Shown: piece after piece, positions 23,427 through 32,304 of the stretch
How positions within the stretch are numbered: position 1 is the first letter of the stretch
Layout of the letters: the number at the start of each line of letters is the position of its first letter
Source: JACZXC01 sp036447375
GTDB lineage: Bacteria > Myxococcota_A > UBA9160 > SMWR01
Assembly: GCA_036447375.1 (NCBI GenBank)
Contig: JAZFUU010000198.1
Coordinates: 1 to 46,021, forward strand
Length of the DNA: 46,021 nucleotides
Direction: 5' to 3'
The notes under the pieces: model-generated
What the model was told of the DNA's origin: nothing
Seen by the model: only the letters and a program-made list of their open reading frames with translations
Database searches by the model: none
Position numbers and translations under genes: made by a program

Positions 23427-25706
23427 CTAGCCCGGCGGGGCCTCGCCTTCGCGCCGCCCGATGATGGGTACCACCATCACCGTTCCCGGGGTCAGATTGG
23501 CGAAGTCGAGATCCGGGTTGTGGAGGTGCAGGAGCCAGATCGGCACCTCGAATTCCTCCTTGGCCAGGAGCCACAGCGTGTCGCCGGTCTCCAGGACGTG
23601 GGCCTCGGTCCCCACGATGACCCAGGCGGCATAGAACTCCGCCTGCAGCGTTTGATGATACTCGAGGCGACGCCGTTCGAAGGTCTCGCGGCTGACCCTG
23701 CCGAAGTCGAGGCGCGCCTGGCGTCCGATGACGACCGGTGTGTTCATCGACATCCCGTTGAGTGCGCGCAGCCGGCTCGTGCGCAGCTCGAGCCACTCGG
23801 CGTAGTGACCGAGGGTCTCTTCGGCGTGGACGGTGATCCGGCCGTCGGGTGTCACGGCGTAGTTCGAGGGGACGGCAGCCAGCAGCTCGAGTTCCAAGGA
23901 CGCGTCGGCTGCCGTCGTCGGAGCCTCGGTTCCGTTGGGGGGGCCGTTGTTGGCGGGCCCGGCAAGCGGCGCCGGCTCGGCGAGCAGCGGGGGCTCTGCG
24001 AGCGGCGGGGGCGCGGCGGGTGCACTCTCGGGGTCGGAACCGTTCTCGGGGTCGGAACCTGTAAGGGCGCTGCAGTTTTCCCCGCAGACGCTCTTGGCGG
24101 GGGTTCCGTTTCCCGCGATTTCCGTCGCGATTTTCGGCATCCGCGAGTCGACCGCGTCCGCGCGCGGAGCGGTCTCGAGTTTTACCGAAGCGACGACGAT
24201 CGGGGGAGGTTCTGTCAGTTGCAGCTGCTGGCCCACGGAGATGAGATTTCGATTTCTCAGGCCGTTGAGGGCGACGATCTTCTTTTCACTCACTGAAAAG
24301 CGTCTGGCGATGATCCCGATGGTGTCGCCGCGGCGGACCCGGTATCTGCCGTCGTCGGGGAGCGACTCCACCGCAACCAGCGCCGGACCGCCCCGGGCCG
24401 CGTCGGGCAGGATCAACACCTGGCCCGCCCGAATTCGATGCCGACTTCGCAGGTTGTTCAGGGCCATGAGTTCCCGTATTCGGACGCGATAGCGGTCGGC
24501 AATGGCCGACAGGGTGTCCCCACGACGAACCTTGTAGTAGCGGTCGCGGTGTTGCTTCGCGAAGCGTTCGTCGCGGGGAATCGACTCCAGCGCGAGCATC
24601 GGGTTCTCCAAGGCGGCGGCCACGGGAATCTGCAGCTCGAAGCTGCGCGGAAGGTACTTGCTGCCATTCCACACCGCGGGGCGCAGCGAGGGATTGTGTT
24701 TCTTCAGCGTCTCGCGATCGATGCCGAGGGCTCGTTCGAGACTGATCGCGGGATAGAACTGATCGAGGACGATCGCGGTGGTCTGCACGGGGGAGTCTCG
24801 CTCCAGGTGTCCGAAGAACCGCTTCGCGTGGCGATCGATCTCGATCGCAGCCAGGAACGAGGCATAGAAGTTCCGCGAGGCGAACCCGAAGGTCCGGCTC
24901 TTGTAGCGCTGCACGATGGTGCCGATATCCGATGTTCCGAGTTTCCGGACGGCGCGGCGCATGCCCGTCGCTCCGTGGTTGTACGCCGTGATCGCCAAGG
25001 GCCAGCTGTGGAGAGAGTTGTGGTTCTGCTCGAGCAGCCGCGCCGCCGCCACCGTGGCCCGCTTCGGATCCAGGCGTTCGTCGACGACGTGGTCGACGCG
25101 AAGGTACCGGCGTCCCGTCGCGCGCGTGAATTGCCAGAGGCCCGCGGCTCCGACCCTCGAATAGGCGCGAGGGTTGTAGGACGACTCGACGTGGGGCAGG
25201 GCGACCAGCTCGGGGGGGAGACCGCGCTGGTCAAGGACCTCCGCGATGTGGTCGCGCCAGGCGCCGGAGCGAATCAGCCCCGCTCGAAACCGGTCCGCCT
25301 GTCCGAGCTGGAAGCGGAGGTTGCTGGCGGCTTGGAGAAACGTGGCGTTGCGGGTTCCCGCAGGCCAGGCCTTTAGCACGCGCTCCTGCCGAGCGCTCAG
25401 GCCGGTCCGCTTGCCCCGGGCCAGCTGGCGCAGGATCGTCCGGTAGCCCTTTTTTACCTTCTCGACGCGTCGCTCCTGGGCCCGGGCGCTGATCCCCTGG
25501 GGAAGCGAAATCAGCTCGTAGACGACGTCGAGGTGGACGGTGTCGTGAATCAGGCCCGCATCACCACCCACCTCGCTGTAGATTCGGGCCCAGAAGCGCA
25601 CATTGGGCTCCAGGACATCGGGCCGCGGAAGCAGCTCGCCCGTCGCGGCCCCGGCCGTCGAGCCCAGCGCCAGTGCGGCGACTACTAGAAGGAGCGTTCT
25701 CGGCAT
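23427..25706 (-). CDS. mltD: Membrane-bound lytic murein transglycosylase D-like, four LysM domains
   Basis: 759-residue secreted peptidoglycan hydrolase. A signal peptide (residues 1-22, MPRTLLLVVAALALGSTAGA) lacks a lipobox Cys, unlike E. coli MltD. The SLT domain (about 145-330) holds catalytic E174 in PHVESSYNPRAYSRVGAAGLWQF, followed by AITAYNHG. Two canonical LysM repeats follow (390-433 and 455-497), then a Pro/Ala/Glu-rich linker with repeated SDPE and LAEP units and two Cys. Two divergent LysM repeats (about 645-690 and 707-752) form the C-terminus. ATG at 25706 starts the signal peptide; an in-frame start at 25739 would add 11 residues. Function: cleavage of glycan strands in wall remodelling. 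Confidence 0.92.
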   Translation of the reverse strand: MPRTLLLVVAALALGSTAGAATGELLPRPDVLEPNVRFWARIYSEVGGDAGLIHDTVHLDVVYELISLPQGISARAQERRVEKVKKGYRTILRQLARGKRTGLSARQERVLKAWPAGTRNATFLQAASNLRFQLGQADRFRAGLIRSGAWRDHIAEVLDQRGLPPELVALPHVESSYNPRAYSRVGAAGLWQFTRATGRRYLRVDHVVDERLDPKRATVAAARLLEQNHNSLHSWPLAITAYNHGATGMRRAVRKLGTSDIGTIVQRYKSRTFGFASRNFYASFLAAIEIDRHAKRFFGHLERDSPVQTTAIVLDQFYPAISLERALGIDRETLKKHNPSLRPAVWNGSKYLPRSFELQIPVAAALENPMLALESIPRDERFAKQHRDRYYKVRRGDTLSAIADRYRVRIRELMALNNLRSRHRIRAGQVLILPDAARGGPALVAVESLPDDGRYRVRRGDTIGIIARRFSVSEKKIVALNGLRNRNLISVGQQLQLTEPPPIVVASVKLETAPRADAVDSRMPKIATEIAGNGTPAKSVCGENCSALTGSDPENGSDPESAPAAPPPLAEPPLLAEPAPLAGPANNGPPNGTEAPTTAADASLELELLAAVPSNYAVTPDGRITVHAEETLGHYAEWLELRTSRLRALNGMSMNTPVVIGRQARLDFGRVSRETFERRRLEYHQTLQAEFYAAWVIVGTEAHVLETGDTLWLLAKEEFEVPIWLLHLHNPDLDFANLTPGTVMVVPIIGRREGEAPPG

Positions 25707-25927
25707 CGGCACTACAGAGAATCGGCAATTCGCGTGCAAAACCTGATGACTCTCCAGCGGCGACAGCGGGCGCTTCGGGGGCTAGCGGCCTCGCGGGGTG
25801 AGAACCGCGGATCGGCTCATGGGTGATGGGGTTCCAGAGGACACGCCCCCCGGCCGTATCCCCCAGCGTTCTCTGGCTGATTCTAGGAGGCTGGGTCGGT
25901 GGTGCAAGCAGGTTGCCGCATCGGCGC
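25707..25927. other. Intergenic region between ffh and the lytic transglycosylase
   Basis: 221-bp spacer downstream of ffh and upstream of the transglycosylase start on the same strand. I looked for an SRP RNA (the GGAAGCAGC loop), tRNA and riboswitch motifs and saw none. It holds GC-rich segments such as CGCCCCCCGGCCG near 25845 but no clear promoter. Confidence 0.5.
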
Positions 25928-27427
25928 TCAATGCCGCCGGTTCTTGCGGCGCGCTTTGCGGGCTTGTTTTCGCTTTCCCTTCTGACGCGCCCGGTGTCGG
26001 ATGCTGGCCCGCTGTCCGAGTCCATCCCCGGCCCCGCCGGAGCCCAAAAGAGAGGGGTCGATGCCGCCGCCCGGGCTGGCCAGACGCCCCAGTCCCGGCA
26101 CGCCCGACAACATCCCGCCCGACCCCAGTGACGCCATCATCTCCCGCATCTGGTCAAAGCGCTGGACGAGCTCTCGGACCTCCCGAGACCGCCGCCCGCT
26201 ACCCCGGGCGATTCGCGAGGCGCGGCTCTTGTCGATGATCTCGGGCCGGCTGCGCTCGGTCGGTGTCATCGAGCCGATCAACGCCTCGACCTTGCCCAGC
26301 TCGCCCTCGTCGACCTGATCCGCGATCGATCCGAACATGGGCAGCTTGGCGAGGACCTCGCGAATCGGCCCCATTCGCTGGATCGTGCGCAGCTGCTTCA
26401 GCAGATCGTCGAGGCCGAATTTTCCCCGCAGTAGCCGCTCGGCGTCGGCCTCGGCTTCTTGCTCGTCCACCACCTCTTCGAAGTCTCGAACCAGGCCGAC
26501 GACGTCGCCCATCCCGAGAATTCGCGACGCCAATCCTTCCGGGCGAAAGGGTTCCAGGCGGTCCAGCGCTTCTCCCGTTCCCAGGAACTTGATCGGGATT
26601 CCGCTCACCGCTTTTATGGCCAGCGCCGCGCCGCCGCGGGCGTCGCCGTCGAGCTTGGTCAGGATCAAACCGTCCAGGTCGAGCTGGTCGCCGAAGGCCT
26701 TGGCGGTGTTCACGGCGTCTCGTCCCATCAGGGCGTCACAGACGAGCAGTGTGTTGGCGGGCGCGGCCGCTCGCGCGATTTCTCCGAGCTCCGCCATCAG
26801 CCCCTCGTCGATCGCGAGGCGTCCGGCGGTGTCGTATACGATCGCGTCGAAGCCCTCTCGGCGCGCGCGCTCGGCAGCGTCGCCGCAAATCTCGGGGGGT
26901 GCCTGTCCCGGTGCGCCCGTATGAACGGCGACGTCCAGGCGTTCGCCCAGTTGCTGAAGCTGGAGTACGGCGGCGGGTCGCCGAACGTCGGCGGCGACCA
27001 GGAGCGGTCGACGTTTTTCCTTCTGGAGATGGCGTGCCAGCTTGGCCGCAACCGTGGTCTTGCCCACGCCCTGGAGTCCGACCAACAGGACCGATGTCAC
27101 ATGAGCCGCGTCGGCGCCGAGGGAAGTGTCGACGGGCCCCATCAAGGAGATGAGCTCCTCCTCGCAGGCCTTGACGAAGTGCTGTCCCGGGGTGATCCGG
27201 GCCCGGCGGCCCTTGGCGTCGCGGACGCGGGTCGCCACCTTGTCGCCCAGCGCGCGATCCTTGACCCGGGCCAGGAAGTCCTTGACGACCGCCAGATCGA
27301 CATCGGCTTCGAGCAGCGACATGCGCACATCGCGCAGCGACTGTTCGACGTTGTCTTCGCTCAGCGCCCGAACGCCGCTGAGCCGCTCCCGGGCGGCTGT
27401 GAATCCTCGTGTCATCGTCTCGAGCAT
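25928..27427 (-). CDS. ffh: Signal recognition particle protein Ffh (SRP54)
   Basis: 499-residue GTPase that binds 4.5S RNA and nascent signal sequences and delivers ribosomes to FtsY. N domain: residues 1-90 (ALSEDNVEQSLRDVRMSLLEADV). G domain: GLQGVGKTTVAAKLA (G1), VAADVRRPAAVLQL, VYDTAGRLAIDEGLM (G3), TKLDGDARGGAAL (G4) and the closing GTGEALDRLEPF. The methionine-rich M domain follows (GKFGLDDLLKQLRTIQRMGP), then MREMMASLGSGGMLSG. The protein is longer than E. coli Ffh (453) because of a Gly-rich stretch and a basic C-terminal tail (KGKRKQARKARRKNRRH). ATG at 27427 has GGAG 5 nt upstream. rpsP, which often follows, is absent. Confidence 0.97.
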   Translation of the reverse strand: MLETMTRGFTAARERLSGVRALSEDNVEQSLRDVRMSLLEADVDLAVVKDFLARVKDRALGDKVATRVRDAKGRRARITPGQHFVKACEEELISLMGPVDTSLGADAAHVTSVLLVGLQGVGKTTVAAKLARHLQKEKRRPLLVAADVRRPAAVLQLQQLGERLDVAVHTGAPGQAPPEICGDAAERARREGFDAIVYDTAGRLAIDEGLMAELGEIARAAAPANTLLVCDALMGRDAVNTAKAFGDQLDLDGLILTKLDGDARGGAALAIKAVSGIPIKFLGTGEALDRLEPFRPEGLASRILGMGDVVGLVRDFEEVVDEQEAEADAERLLRGKFGLDDLLKQLRTIQRMGPIREVLAKLPMFGSIADQVDEGELGKVEALIGSMTPTERSRPEIIDKSRASRIARGSGRRSREVRELVQRFDQMREMMASLGSGGMLSGVPGLGRLASPGGGIDPSLLGSGGAGDGLGQRASIRHRARQKGKRKQARKARRKNRRH

Positions 27428-27581
27428 GGCGTCTCCAGATCGCGCCGAGGATAGCGGGTGTCTCTCCCTGCCGGCGTGTGCGCTTGCCGGATACCGCCCC
27501 GACCGTCACCATGTTCGGCGACTTGTCCGACCGGCGGGGGCAAGTGCTGCAGGAGTCACACAGGCCGACGCGGAGAGAGAA

Positions 27582-27797
27582 ATGGCGACTGAGGTCGAGG
27601 CCCAGATCGCGGGCAACATCTGGAAGATCGAGAAAAGCGTCGGCGATGTCGTGGGCGAGGAAGACGTTCTGATCATCATCGAGTCCATGAAAATGGAAAT
27701 TCCGGTGGAGGCGCCCTGCGCGGGCCGCGTCGTGGAGATCCGGGTGGCGGAAGGTGACAACGTCGAGGAGGGCGCCGTCCTCGCCGTGATCGAGTGA
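27582..27797 (+). CDS. Stand-alone biotin/lipoyl carrier protein (BCCP-like)
   Basis: 71-residue single-domain biotin-carrier protein. The biotinylation motif ESMKMEIPV places the modified lysine at K37, in the Met-Lys-Met hairpin. The second half, APCAGRVVEIRVAEGDNVEEGAVLAVIE, completes the barrel. Length equals the minimal carrier, as in free BCCP-like subunits of acyl-CoA or oxaloacetate carboxylases. ATG at 27582 has GGAGAGAGA directly upstream. No carboxyltransferase or biotin carboxylase is nearby, so the partner enzyme must be encoded elsewhere. It is 4 bp ahead of the GNAT gene, so they are likely co-transcribed. Confidence 0.92.
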   Translation: MATEVEAQIAGNIWKIEKSVGDVVGEEDVLIIIESMKMEIPVEAPCAGRVVEIRVAEGDNVEEGAVLAVIE

Positions 27798-27801
27798 AGC
27801 G

Positions 27802-28674
27802 ATGGTGGCGATCGCGGAAGTCATGGCCGGGCGAGTAGACGCCCACCCTCTGGAGCTGGGCGAGCGCGAGCTGGCGCTCGAGTACCTGGCGAAGGAATCC
27901 CGCGCGAATCTCTTCCTGTTCGATCTCGTCGCCCGTCTCGGACGGCGTGCCGGGGCTGGCGAAATTCGCCCGGAGATCGTGGCCGCGTGGCGACACGGTG
28001 AAATCATCGGTGTGGCGGGTCTGCGGCCCAGCGTCGTTCTGGATGCCGCGATCGAGGCCGATGCCATCGACGCGTTCCTGCCGTACCTCGCTTCCCTGGG
28101 CGTGGGCCTGGTGAAGAGCGAGGTTCATGTCGTCGACCGGTTCTGGTCGATGCTCCCGGGCCGACGCCGTCGGCAGGTACTGGTCGACCGCATCGAGACG
28201 GCGTACGCGGTGCGAATCGGTCAGTTCTCGCCGCGGGCGCCGGGCCCCGATGAAACCATTCGACCCGCGACTCGGGCGGATCTCGATCCACTGGTCGTCG
28301 CCGCGCGCGAGAGCCTCCGGGAGGAACAACGGCCGGATCCGTTCGCCGGCGACGCGAAGAGCTTTCGCCGCTGGGTGCGGAGCCGGGTGGATCGAGCTCG
28401 CGTCGTCGAGACGGGTGGGCGGGTTGGTTTTGCCGCCTACGCCGACGTGCGGCGTCCCGAGGGCTGGCTGCTTCAGGGCGTCTACACCTGGCCGGAAATG
28501 CGCCGCCGGGGTCTGGCGACCGCCGGTGTCTCGAAGCTGTGCGGTGAGGCCTTCGCCGCCGGGGCCGACCACGTACAGCTCTCCGTCGTGGACGGAAATA
28601 TGGCCGGACGACGCCTGTACGAAGGGCTGGGCTTCGAGCCCTTCGCGAAGCTCCGAACGATACTCTTTACTTGA
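27802..28674 (+). CDS. GNAT acetyltransferase with N-terminal DUF4081-like domain
   Basis: 290-residue protein with two parts. The N-terminal half (about 15-145) resembles DUF4081, seen mostly in actinobacterial acetyltransferases (LALEYLAKESRANLFLFDLV, VVLDAAIEAD). The C-terminal half (about 150-290) is a GNAT fold with the acetyl-CoA-binding loop EMRRRGLATAGVSKL and the closing VVDGNMAGRRLYEGLGFEPF. It has no membrane segments. ATG at 27802 follows the biotin-carrier stop by 4 bp. Substrate unknown; an amine or protein N-terminus is possible. The protein family is much commoner in Actinobacteria, so transfer is conceivable, but base composition matches the neighbours. Confidence 0.88.
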   Translation: MVAIAEVMAGRVDAHPLELGERELALEYLAKESRANLFLFDLVARLGRRAGAGEIRPEIVAAWRHGEIIGVAGLRPSVVLDAAIEADAIDAFLPYLASLGVGLVKSEVHVVDRFWSMLPGRRRRQVLVDRIETAYAVRIGQFSPRAPGPDETIRPATRADLDPLVVAARESLREEQRPDPFAGDAKSFRRWVRSRVDRARVVETGGRVGFAAYADVRRPEGWLLQGVYTWPEMRRRGLATAGVSKLCGEAFAAGADHVQLSVVDGNMAGRRLYEGLGFEPFAKLRTILFT

Positions 28675-28703
28675 TTCCTGCTTTGACCGTCGGCTAGTGT
28701 CGG

Positions 28704-28740
28704 CCACCGAACACCACGGAACACCACCGAACACCACCGA
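28704..28740 (+). repeat. Three tandem 10-bp repeats before SDR gene
   Basis: ACACCACCGA occurs three times in a row (28711-28740; first copy has G for C at position 8), preceded by a partial copy CCACCGA at 28704-28710. It directly abuts the AAGGAG ribosome-binding site of the SDR gene. A 10-bp period is close to one helical turn. Confidence 0.75.
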
Positions 28741-28753
28741 AGGAGAATTCCGC

Positions 28754-29617
28754 ATGGGCCTGTTGGACGGGAAGGTCGCCATCGTTACCGGAGCTGGCGG
28801 CGGGCTGGGCCGCGAGCACGCGCTGGCGTTGGCGAAGGAAGGTGCAGCGGTTGTCGTGAACGATCTCGGCGGTGCACGCGACGGGACGGGCTCGGGACAC
28901 ACGATGGCCGACGCGGTCGTCAAGGAAATCAAGGACGCCGGCGGAGAGGCCGTGGCCAGCCACGACAGTGTTGTCACCGTCGAGGGCGGTCAGAACATCC
29001 TGAAATCTGCGCTCGACGCCTTCGAGAAGGTCGACATCGTGGTGAACAACGCGGGCATTCTCCGCGACAAATCCTTCGCGAACACGACCGAGGATCTCTG
29101 GGATGTCGTGGTGCAGGTCCACCTGAAGGGCACCTATTGCGTCACCCATGCGGTCTACAACCACATGAAGAAACGCGGTCAGGGTGGGGTGATCATCAAC
29201 ACGTCCTCCACTTCCGGGCTGAACGGAAACTTCGGGCAGGCGAACTACGGAGCCGCCAAGGCGGGCATCGCGGGACTGAGTCGCTGCCTCGCCATCGAGG
29301 GCCAGAAGTACGGTATTCGCGTGTACATCCTGGCACCGGTGGCGCTCACCCGTCTCACCTCGGACCTGCCGGGCTTCGATGACGCGAAGCTCCAGGCGCG
29401 GATGGACCCGAAGCAGGTCTCGCCGCTGGTGGTCTATCTGTCCAGCGAACTGGCGAAGGACATCACCGGAAAGACCTTCTTCGTCGGAGGCGGTCGCATC
29501 GCTGAAATGAGGGTGGTCACCCACACGGGCATCACGAGATCCGACGACGGGGGCCTCTGGTCGGTGGCGGAGATTGCCGACAAGATGAAGGCGGGAGAGA
29601 TCCTGCTGCCGGACTGA
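28754..29617 (+). CDS. SDR-family dehydrogenase (17-beta-HSD type 4/MFE-2-like)
   Basis: 287-residue classical short-chain dehydrogenase resembling the (3R)-hydroxyacyl-CoA dehydrogenase domain of peroxisomal multifunctional enzyme 2. The cofactor motif is TGAGGGLG (12-19), followed by VVNDLGG, which suits NAD. Catalytic residues are Ser151/152, Tyr165 and Lys169 (in NYGAAKAG), and DIVVNNAGILRD is conserved. ATG at 28754 has AAGGAG 8 nt upstream, the best ribosome-binding site in this part. The C-terminal 50 residues extend beyond the minimal SDR fold, as in MFE-2 proteins. It is coupled to plsB (TGATG). Likely role: fatty acyl-CoA metabolism (inference). Confidence 0.92.
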   Translation: MGLLDGKVAIVTGAGGGLGREHALALAKEGAAVVVNDLGGARDGTGSGHTMADAVVKEIKDAGGEAVASHDSVVTVEGGQNILKSALDAFEKVDIVVNNAGILRDKSFANTTEDLWDVVVQVHLKGTYCVTHAVYNHMKKRGQGGVIINTSSTSGLNGNFGQANYGAAKAGIAGLSRCLAIEGQKYGIRVYILAPVALTRLTSDLPGFDDAKLQARMDPKQVSPLVVYLSSELAKDITGKTFFVGGGRIAEMRVVTHTGITRSDDGGLWSVAEIADKMKAGEILLPD

Positions 29618-32283
29618 TGGCCCCGACGTTGCCCCCTCCCGGCGATGGTGGTACTCCTGGGGTTGCCATGGGGGACCAGGCCTTGGGCGCGGCGGGTCAG
29701 ACCCGCGCGGCGACCCCGACGTCTCTGCTTTCGGCGATGACGCCGCGATTCAATCTGCTCTTGCGCGCGTTCGCGCGCCGGTATTTTCGCGATATCGGGC
29801 TCGACGATGCGACGGTGGATCGGCTGCGCGGACTCGAGTCGCGGGGCGCGGTCATCTACGTCATGCGCTACGCGAGCCGGCTCGATTACTTCCTCTTCAA
29901 TGCGTTGTTCCGCCGCCACGGTCTCCGCCTCTCGCGCTTCGCAAACGGGATTCGGTTCCACTACTACCGGCCTCTCTGGGAGTCCCTGCGCATCGCATGG
30001 GCCCGGCCTCGTGGCGCCTCCCAGGAGGTCGAATTTGCGCAGTCTCGTGCCCAGACCCGCAAGCTCACTCTCGATGGGGAATCGTTCTTTCTGTTTTTGA
30101 GAACGGCTCGCCTGCGAACGTGGCCGCGGGGGCGGCGGAAAGCCCTTGAGCGGGGCAAGAACGAGAGGGACCTGCTTCTGGAGGTGGTTCGCGCGGCATG
30201 GGATTCCGACGCCACCGTCCACGTGGTGCCGCTGGCCCTGTTCTGGCGAAAGGGCCCGCGCGCGAGGCGGCGCTTCCTGAACCTCTTCTACGGTGCGGCG
30301 ACGCGTCCGACGGACGTGGCCAAAGTGACCTCGTTTCTCACCACCTACCGCGGGTTGTCCGTGAAGGTGGGCGAACCCGTCGACCTGGGAGCCTTCGTGG
30401 AGTCGCGTCGCGGCGATGGCGAACAGACGGTTGCCCGCAAGCTTCGGCGCTCGATACTGATGTTCCTCTACCGCGAGGAGAAGGTCGTCGAGGGCCCCAC
30501 CCTGCAGCCCCTTCACAAAGTGCAGGAGGCCGTTCTGGCGGCGCCTCGGGTTCAGGCGGCGATCGAGGCGCGGGCGATGGAAAAGCGGCGAACCCACGAG
30601 GGGGCTCGGCTGGAAGCCGAGGGGATCGTCCGCGAAATCGCGGCCAACATGAACTCCACCGTCCTCGCCGTTCTCAACGCCGTGGTCACCACCGTAATAC
30701 GGCGGCTGTTCACGTCGGTCCATCCCATCGGGCTGGAGAGAGTCGCCGAGTTCGCGAAGCGCCATCCCATCGTGTTGGTTCCCAGCCACCGTTCGTATTT
30801 CGACTTCTTGATTCTGTCGACCATGTTCTACAGCAACTATCTGGTCCCGCCTCACGTTGCGACTCGCGACAACATGGGGTTCGGTCCCTTCGGCTACCTG
30901 TGGCGTCGGGTCGGCGCCTTCTACATGCGGCGCAGCTTCGATGATCCCCTCTACAAAGAGGTCTTTCGCGCCTACCTGAGTTATCTGATCCGCGAGGGAT
31001 TCACCCAGGAATTCTTCATCGAGGGCGGCCGCTCCCGCACGGGCAAGACGGTCCCCCCCAGGCTCGGGATGCTCACCTGGAACGTAGAGGCCTTCCTCGA
31101 CAGCCGTCGGCGCGATCTCTTCTTCGTCCCCATTTCCATCAGCTACGAACGGCTGGTGGAGGAGCGGGCGATGGTCGGCGAGCTCGAGGGAGAGAAGAAG
31201 TCCAAAGAGAGCATGGTGGGCCTGATGCGTGCGCGGAAATACCTGCGGCGGCGCTTCGGCAGTGTGTACGTCAACTTCGGCGAGCCGATCTCGTTGGCGG
31301 ACGCGCTCGGCGAACGCAAGGAGCGAATGGACCGGGAGAAAAACGAAGTCGAGAAACGGACATTCATCGAAGGACTCGGCAATCGCATCGCCGAGCGGAT
31401 CAACTGGGCTGCAGTGCCGAATACGATGTCGGTCGCGGCCTGCGCGCTGCTCGGGGAGCGGCGCCGCGGAATGTTCCGAGCCGACCTGGCGTCCCGGATG
31501 CAGGAGATCGTCGACCTGTTGCGGATTCAGGGCGTCAAGCTCACGGATGCCCTGGATCCGGAGGATGGCAACCTCGACGAGTCGATCGCGTCCCTGCTGC
31601 CCAGCGACTTGATCCATTTGAATCGCGACGCTCGCGGGGACATCCTCTACTTCGAGGAGTCGGGACGTCGCCCCCTCGACCTCTACCGCAACAGCATCGT
31701 TCAATTCCTGGCAGCACCGAGCTTTCTGGCGCGGCGCCTGCTGGTGGGTCCGTGTCGCGATGACATTCGGCGGGATGTCGCCGGATGGCTCGACCTGTTC
31801 TATTGGGAGTTCTTCACGCCCCGGGCGGAAATTCTGGCGACGCACATCGATTCCTTCCTGGACCACTTCGAGCACTTCGGCCGGATCGAGCGCGTCGACG
31901 GAGAACTGCGGGCGACGGAAAAGGGTCTCCCGTATTTCCGGTTTCTGGCGGAGCTGACGAGAGGTGTGGTCGAAGTCTACTACGCGACCTTCGCGGCAGT
32001 GCAGGTCGCTCCGGGAGCCCTCACGGCCAAGAGCCTGCTGAAGGCCGCCGAGGAGCAATACGAGCGCGCCGGGCTCCTCGGGGAGGTCGACCGCAGCGAA
32101 GCGGCCAACCCCGTGGCTTTCACGAATGCCATCGATTGGCTGGTGAGAAGTCACGTGCTCGAACGGGTGATCCCGGACAAGGACCGGGGGTCTTCACGGG
32201 ACCCGGCCTACGAGCGCGGTGACGCCTTCGAGGACCTCGTGGGTCTGCGCCAGCGTCTGGCGACCGCACTCGCCGCTCGGTAG
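29617..32283 (+). CDS. plsB: Glycerol-3-phosphate 1-O-acyltransferase (PlsB)
   Basis: 888-residue membrane-bound enzyme of phospholipid synthesis that acylates sn-glycerol-3-phosphate with acyl-CoA or acyl-ACP. Block I is VPSHRSYFD (H391 and D396), block II MGFGPFGYLWRRVGAFYMRR, block III FIEGGRSRTGK (about 467-477) and block IV FVPISISYERLVEE. The N-terminal 380 residues match the PlsB accessory region, with the VIYVMRYASRLDYF segment and a second, degenerate acyltransferase-like part. It is about 80 residues longer than E. coli PlsB. ATG at 29617 overlaps the SDR stop. A very long antisense ORF opposite it is a composition artefact. Confidence 0.96.
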   Translation: MAPTLPPPGDGGTPGVAMGDQALGAAGQTRAATPTSLLSAMTPRFNLLLRAFARRYFRDIGLDDATVDRLRGLESRGAVIYVMRYASRLDYFLFNALFRRHGLRLSRFANGIRFHYYRPLWESLRIAWARPRGASQEVEFAQSRAQTRKLTLDGESFFLFLRTARLRTWPRGRRKALERGKNERDLLLEVVRAAWDSDATVHVVPLALFWRKGPRARRRFLNLFYGAATRPTDVAKVTSFLTTYRGLSVKVGEPVDLGAFVESRRGDGEQTVARKLRRSILMFLYREEKVVEGPTLQPLHKVQEAVLAAPRVQAAIEARAMEKRRTHEGARLEAEGIVREIAANMNSTVLAVLNAVVTTVIRRLFTSVHPIGLERVAEFAKRHPIVLVPSHRSYFDFLILSTMFYSNYLVPPHVATRDNMGFGPFGYLWRRVGAFYMRRSFDDPLYKEVFRAYLSYLIREGFTQEFFIEGGRSRTGKTVPPRLGMLTWNVEAFLDSRRRDLFFVPISISYERLVEERAMVGELEGEKKSKESMVGLMRARKYLRRRFGSVYVNFGEPISLADALGERKERMDREKNEVEKRTFIEGLGNRIAERINWAAVPNTMSVAACALLGERRRGMFRADLASRMQEIVDLLRIQGVKLTDALDPEDGNLDESIASLLPSDLIHLNRDARGDILYFEESGRRPLDLYRNSIVQFLAAPSFLARRLLVGPCRDDIRRDVAGWLDLFYWEFFTPRAEILATHIDSFLDHFEHFGRIERVDGELRATEKGLPYFRFLAELTRGVVEVYYATFAAVQVAPGALTAKSLLKAAEEQYERAGLLGEVDRSEAANPVAFTNAIDWLVRSHVLERVIPDKDRGSSRDPAYERGDAFEDLVGLRQRLATALAAR

Positions 32284-32304
32284 GCTTCGCCTCCCGCCGT
32301 AGCC

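Noticed and set aside
25707..25927. Possible SRP RNA gene next to ffh.
   Set aside because: The conserved GGAAGCAGC loop and paired flanks are absent on both strands.
29434..32154. A 906-codon open frame antisense to plsB.
   Set aside because: It is a byproduct of high third-position GC in plsB. It lacks domains, while plsB shows all four acyltransferase blocks.
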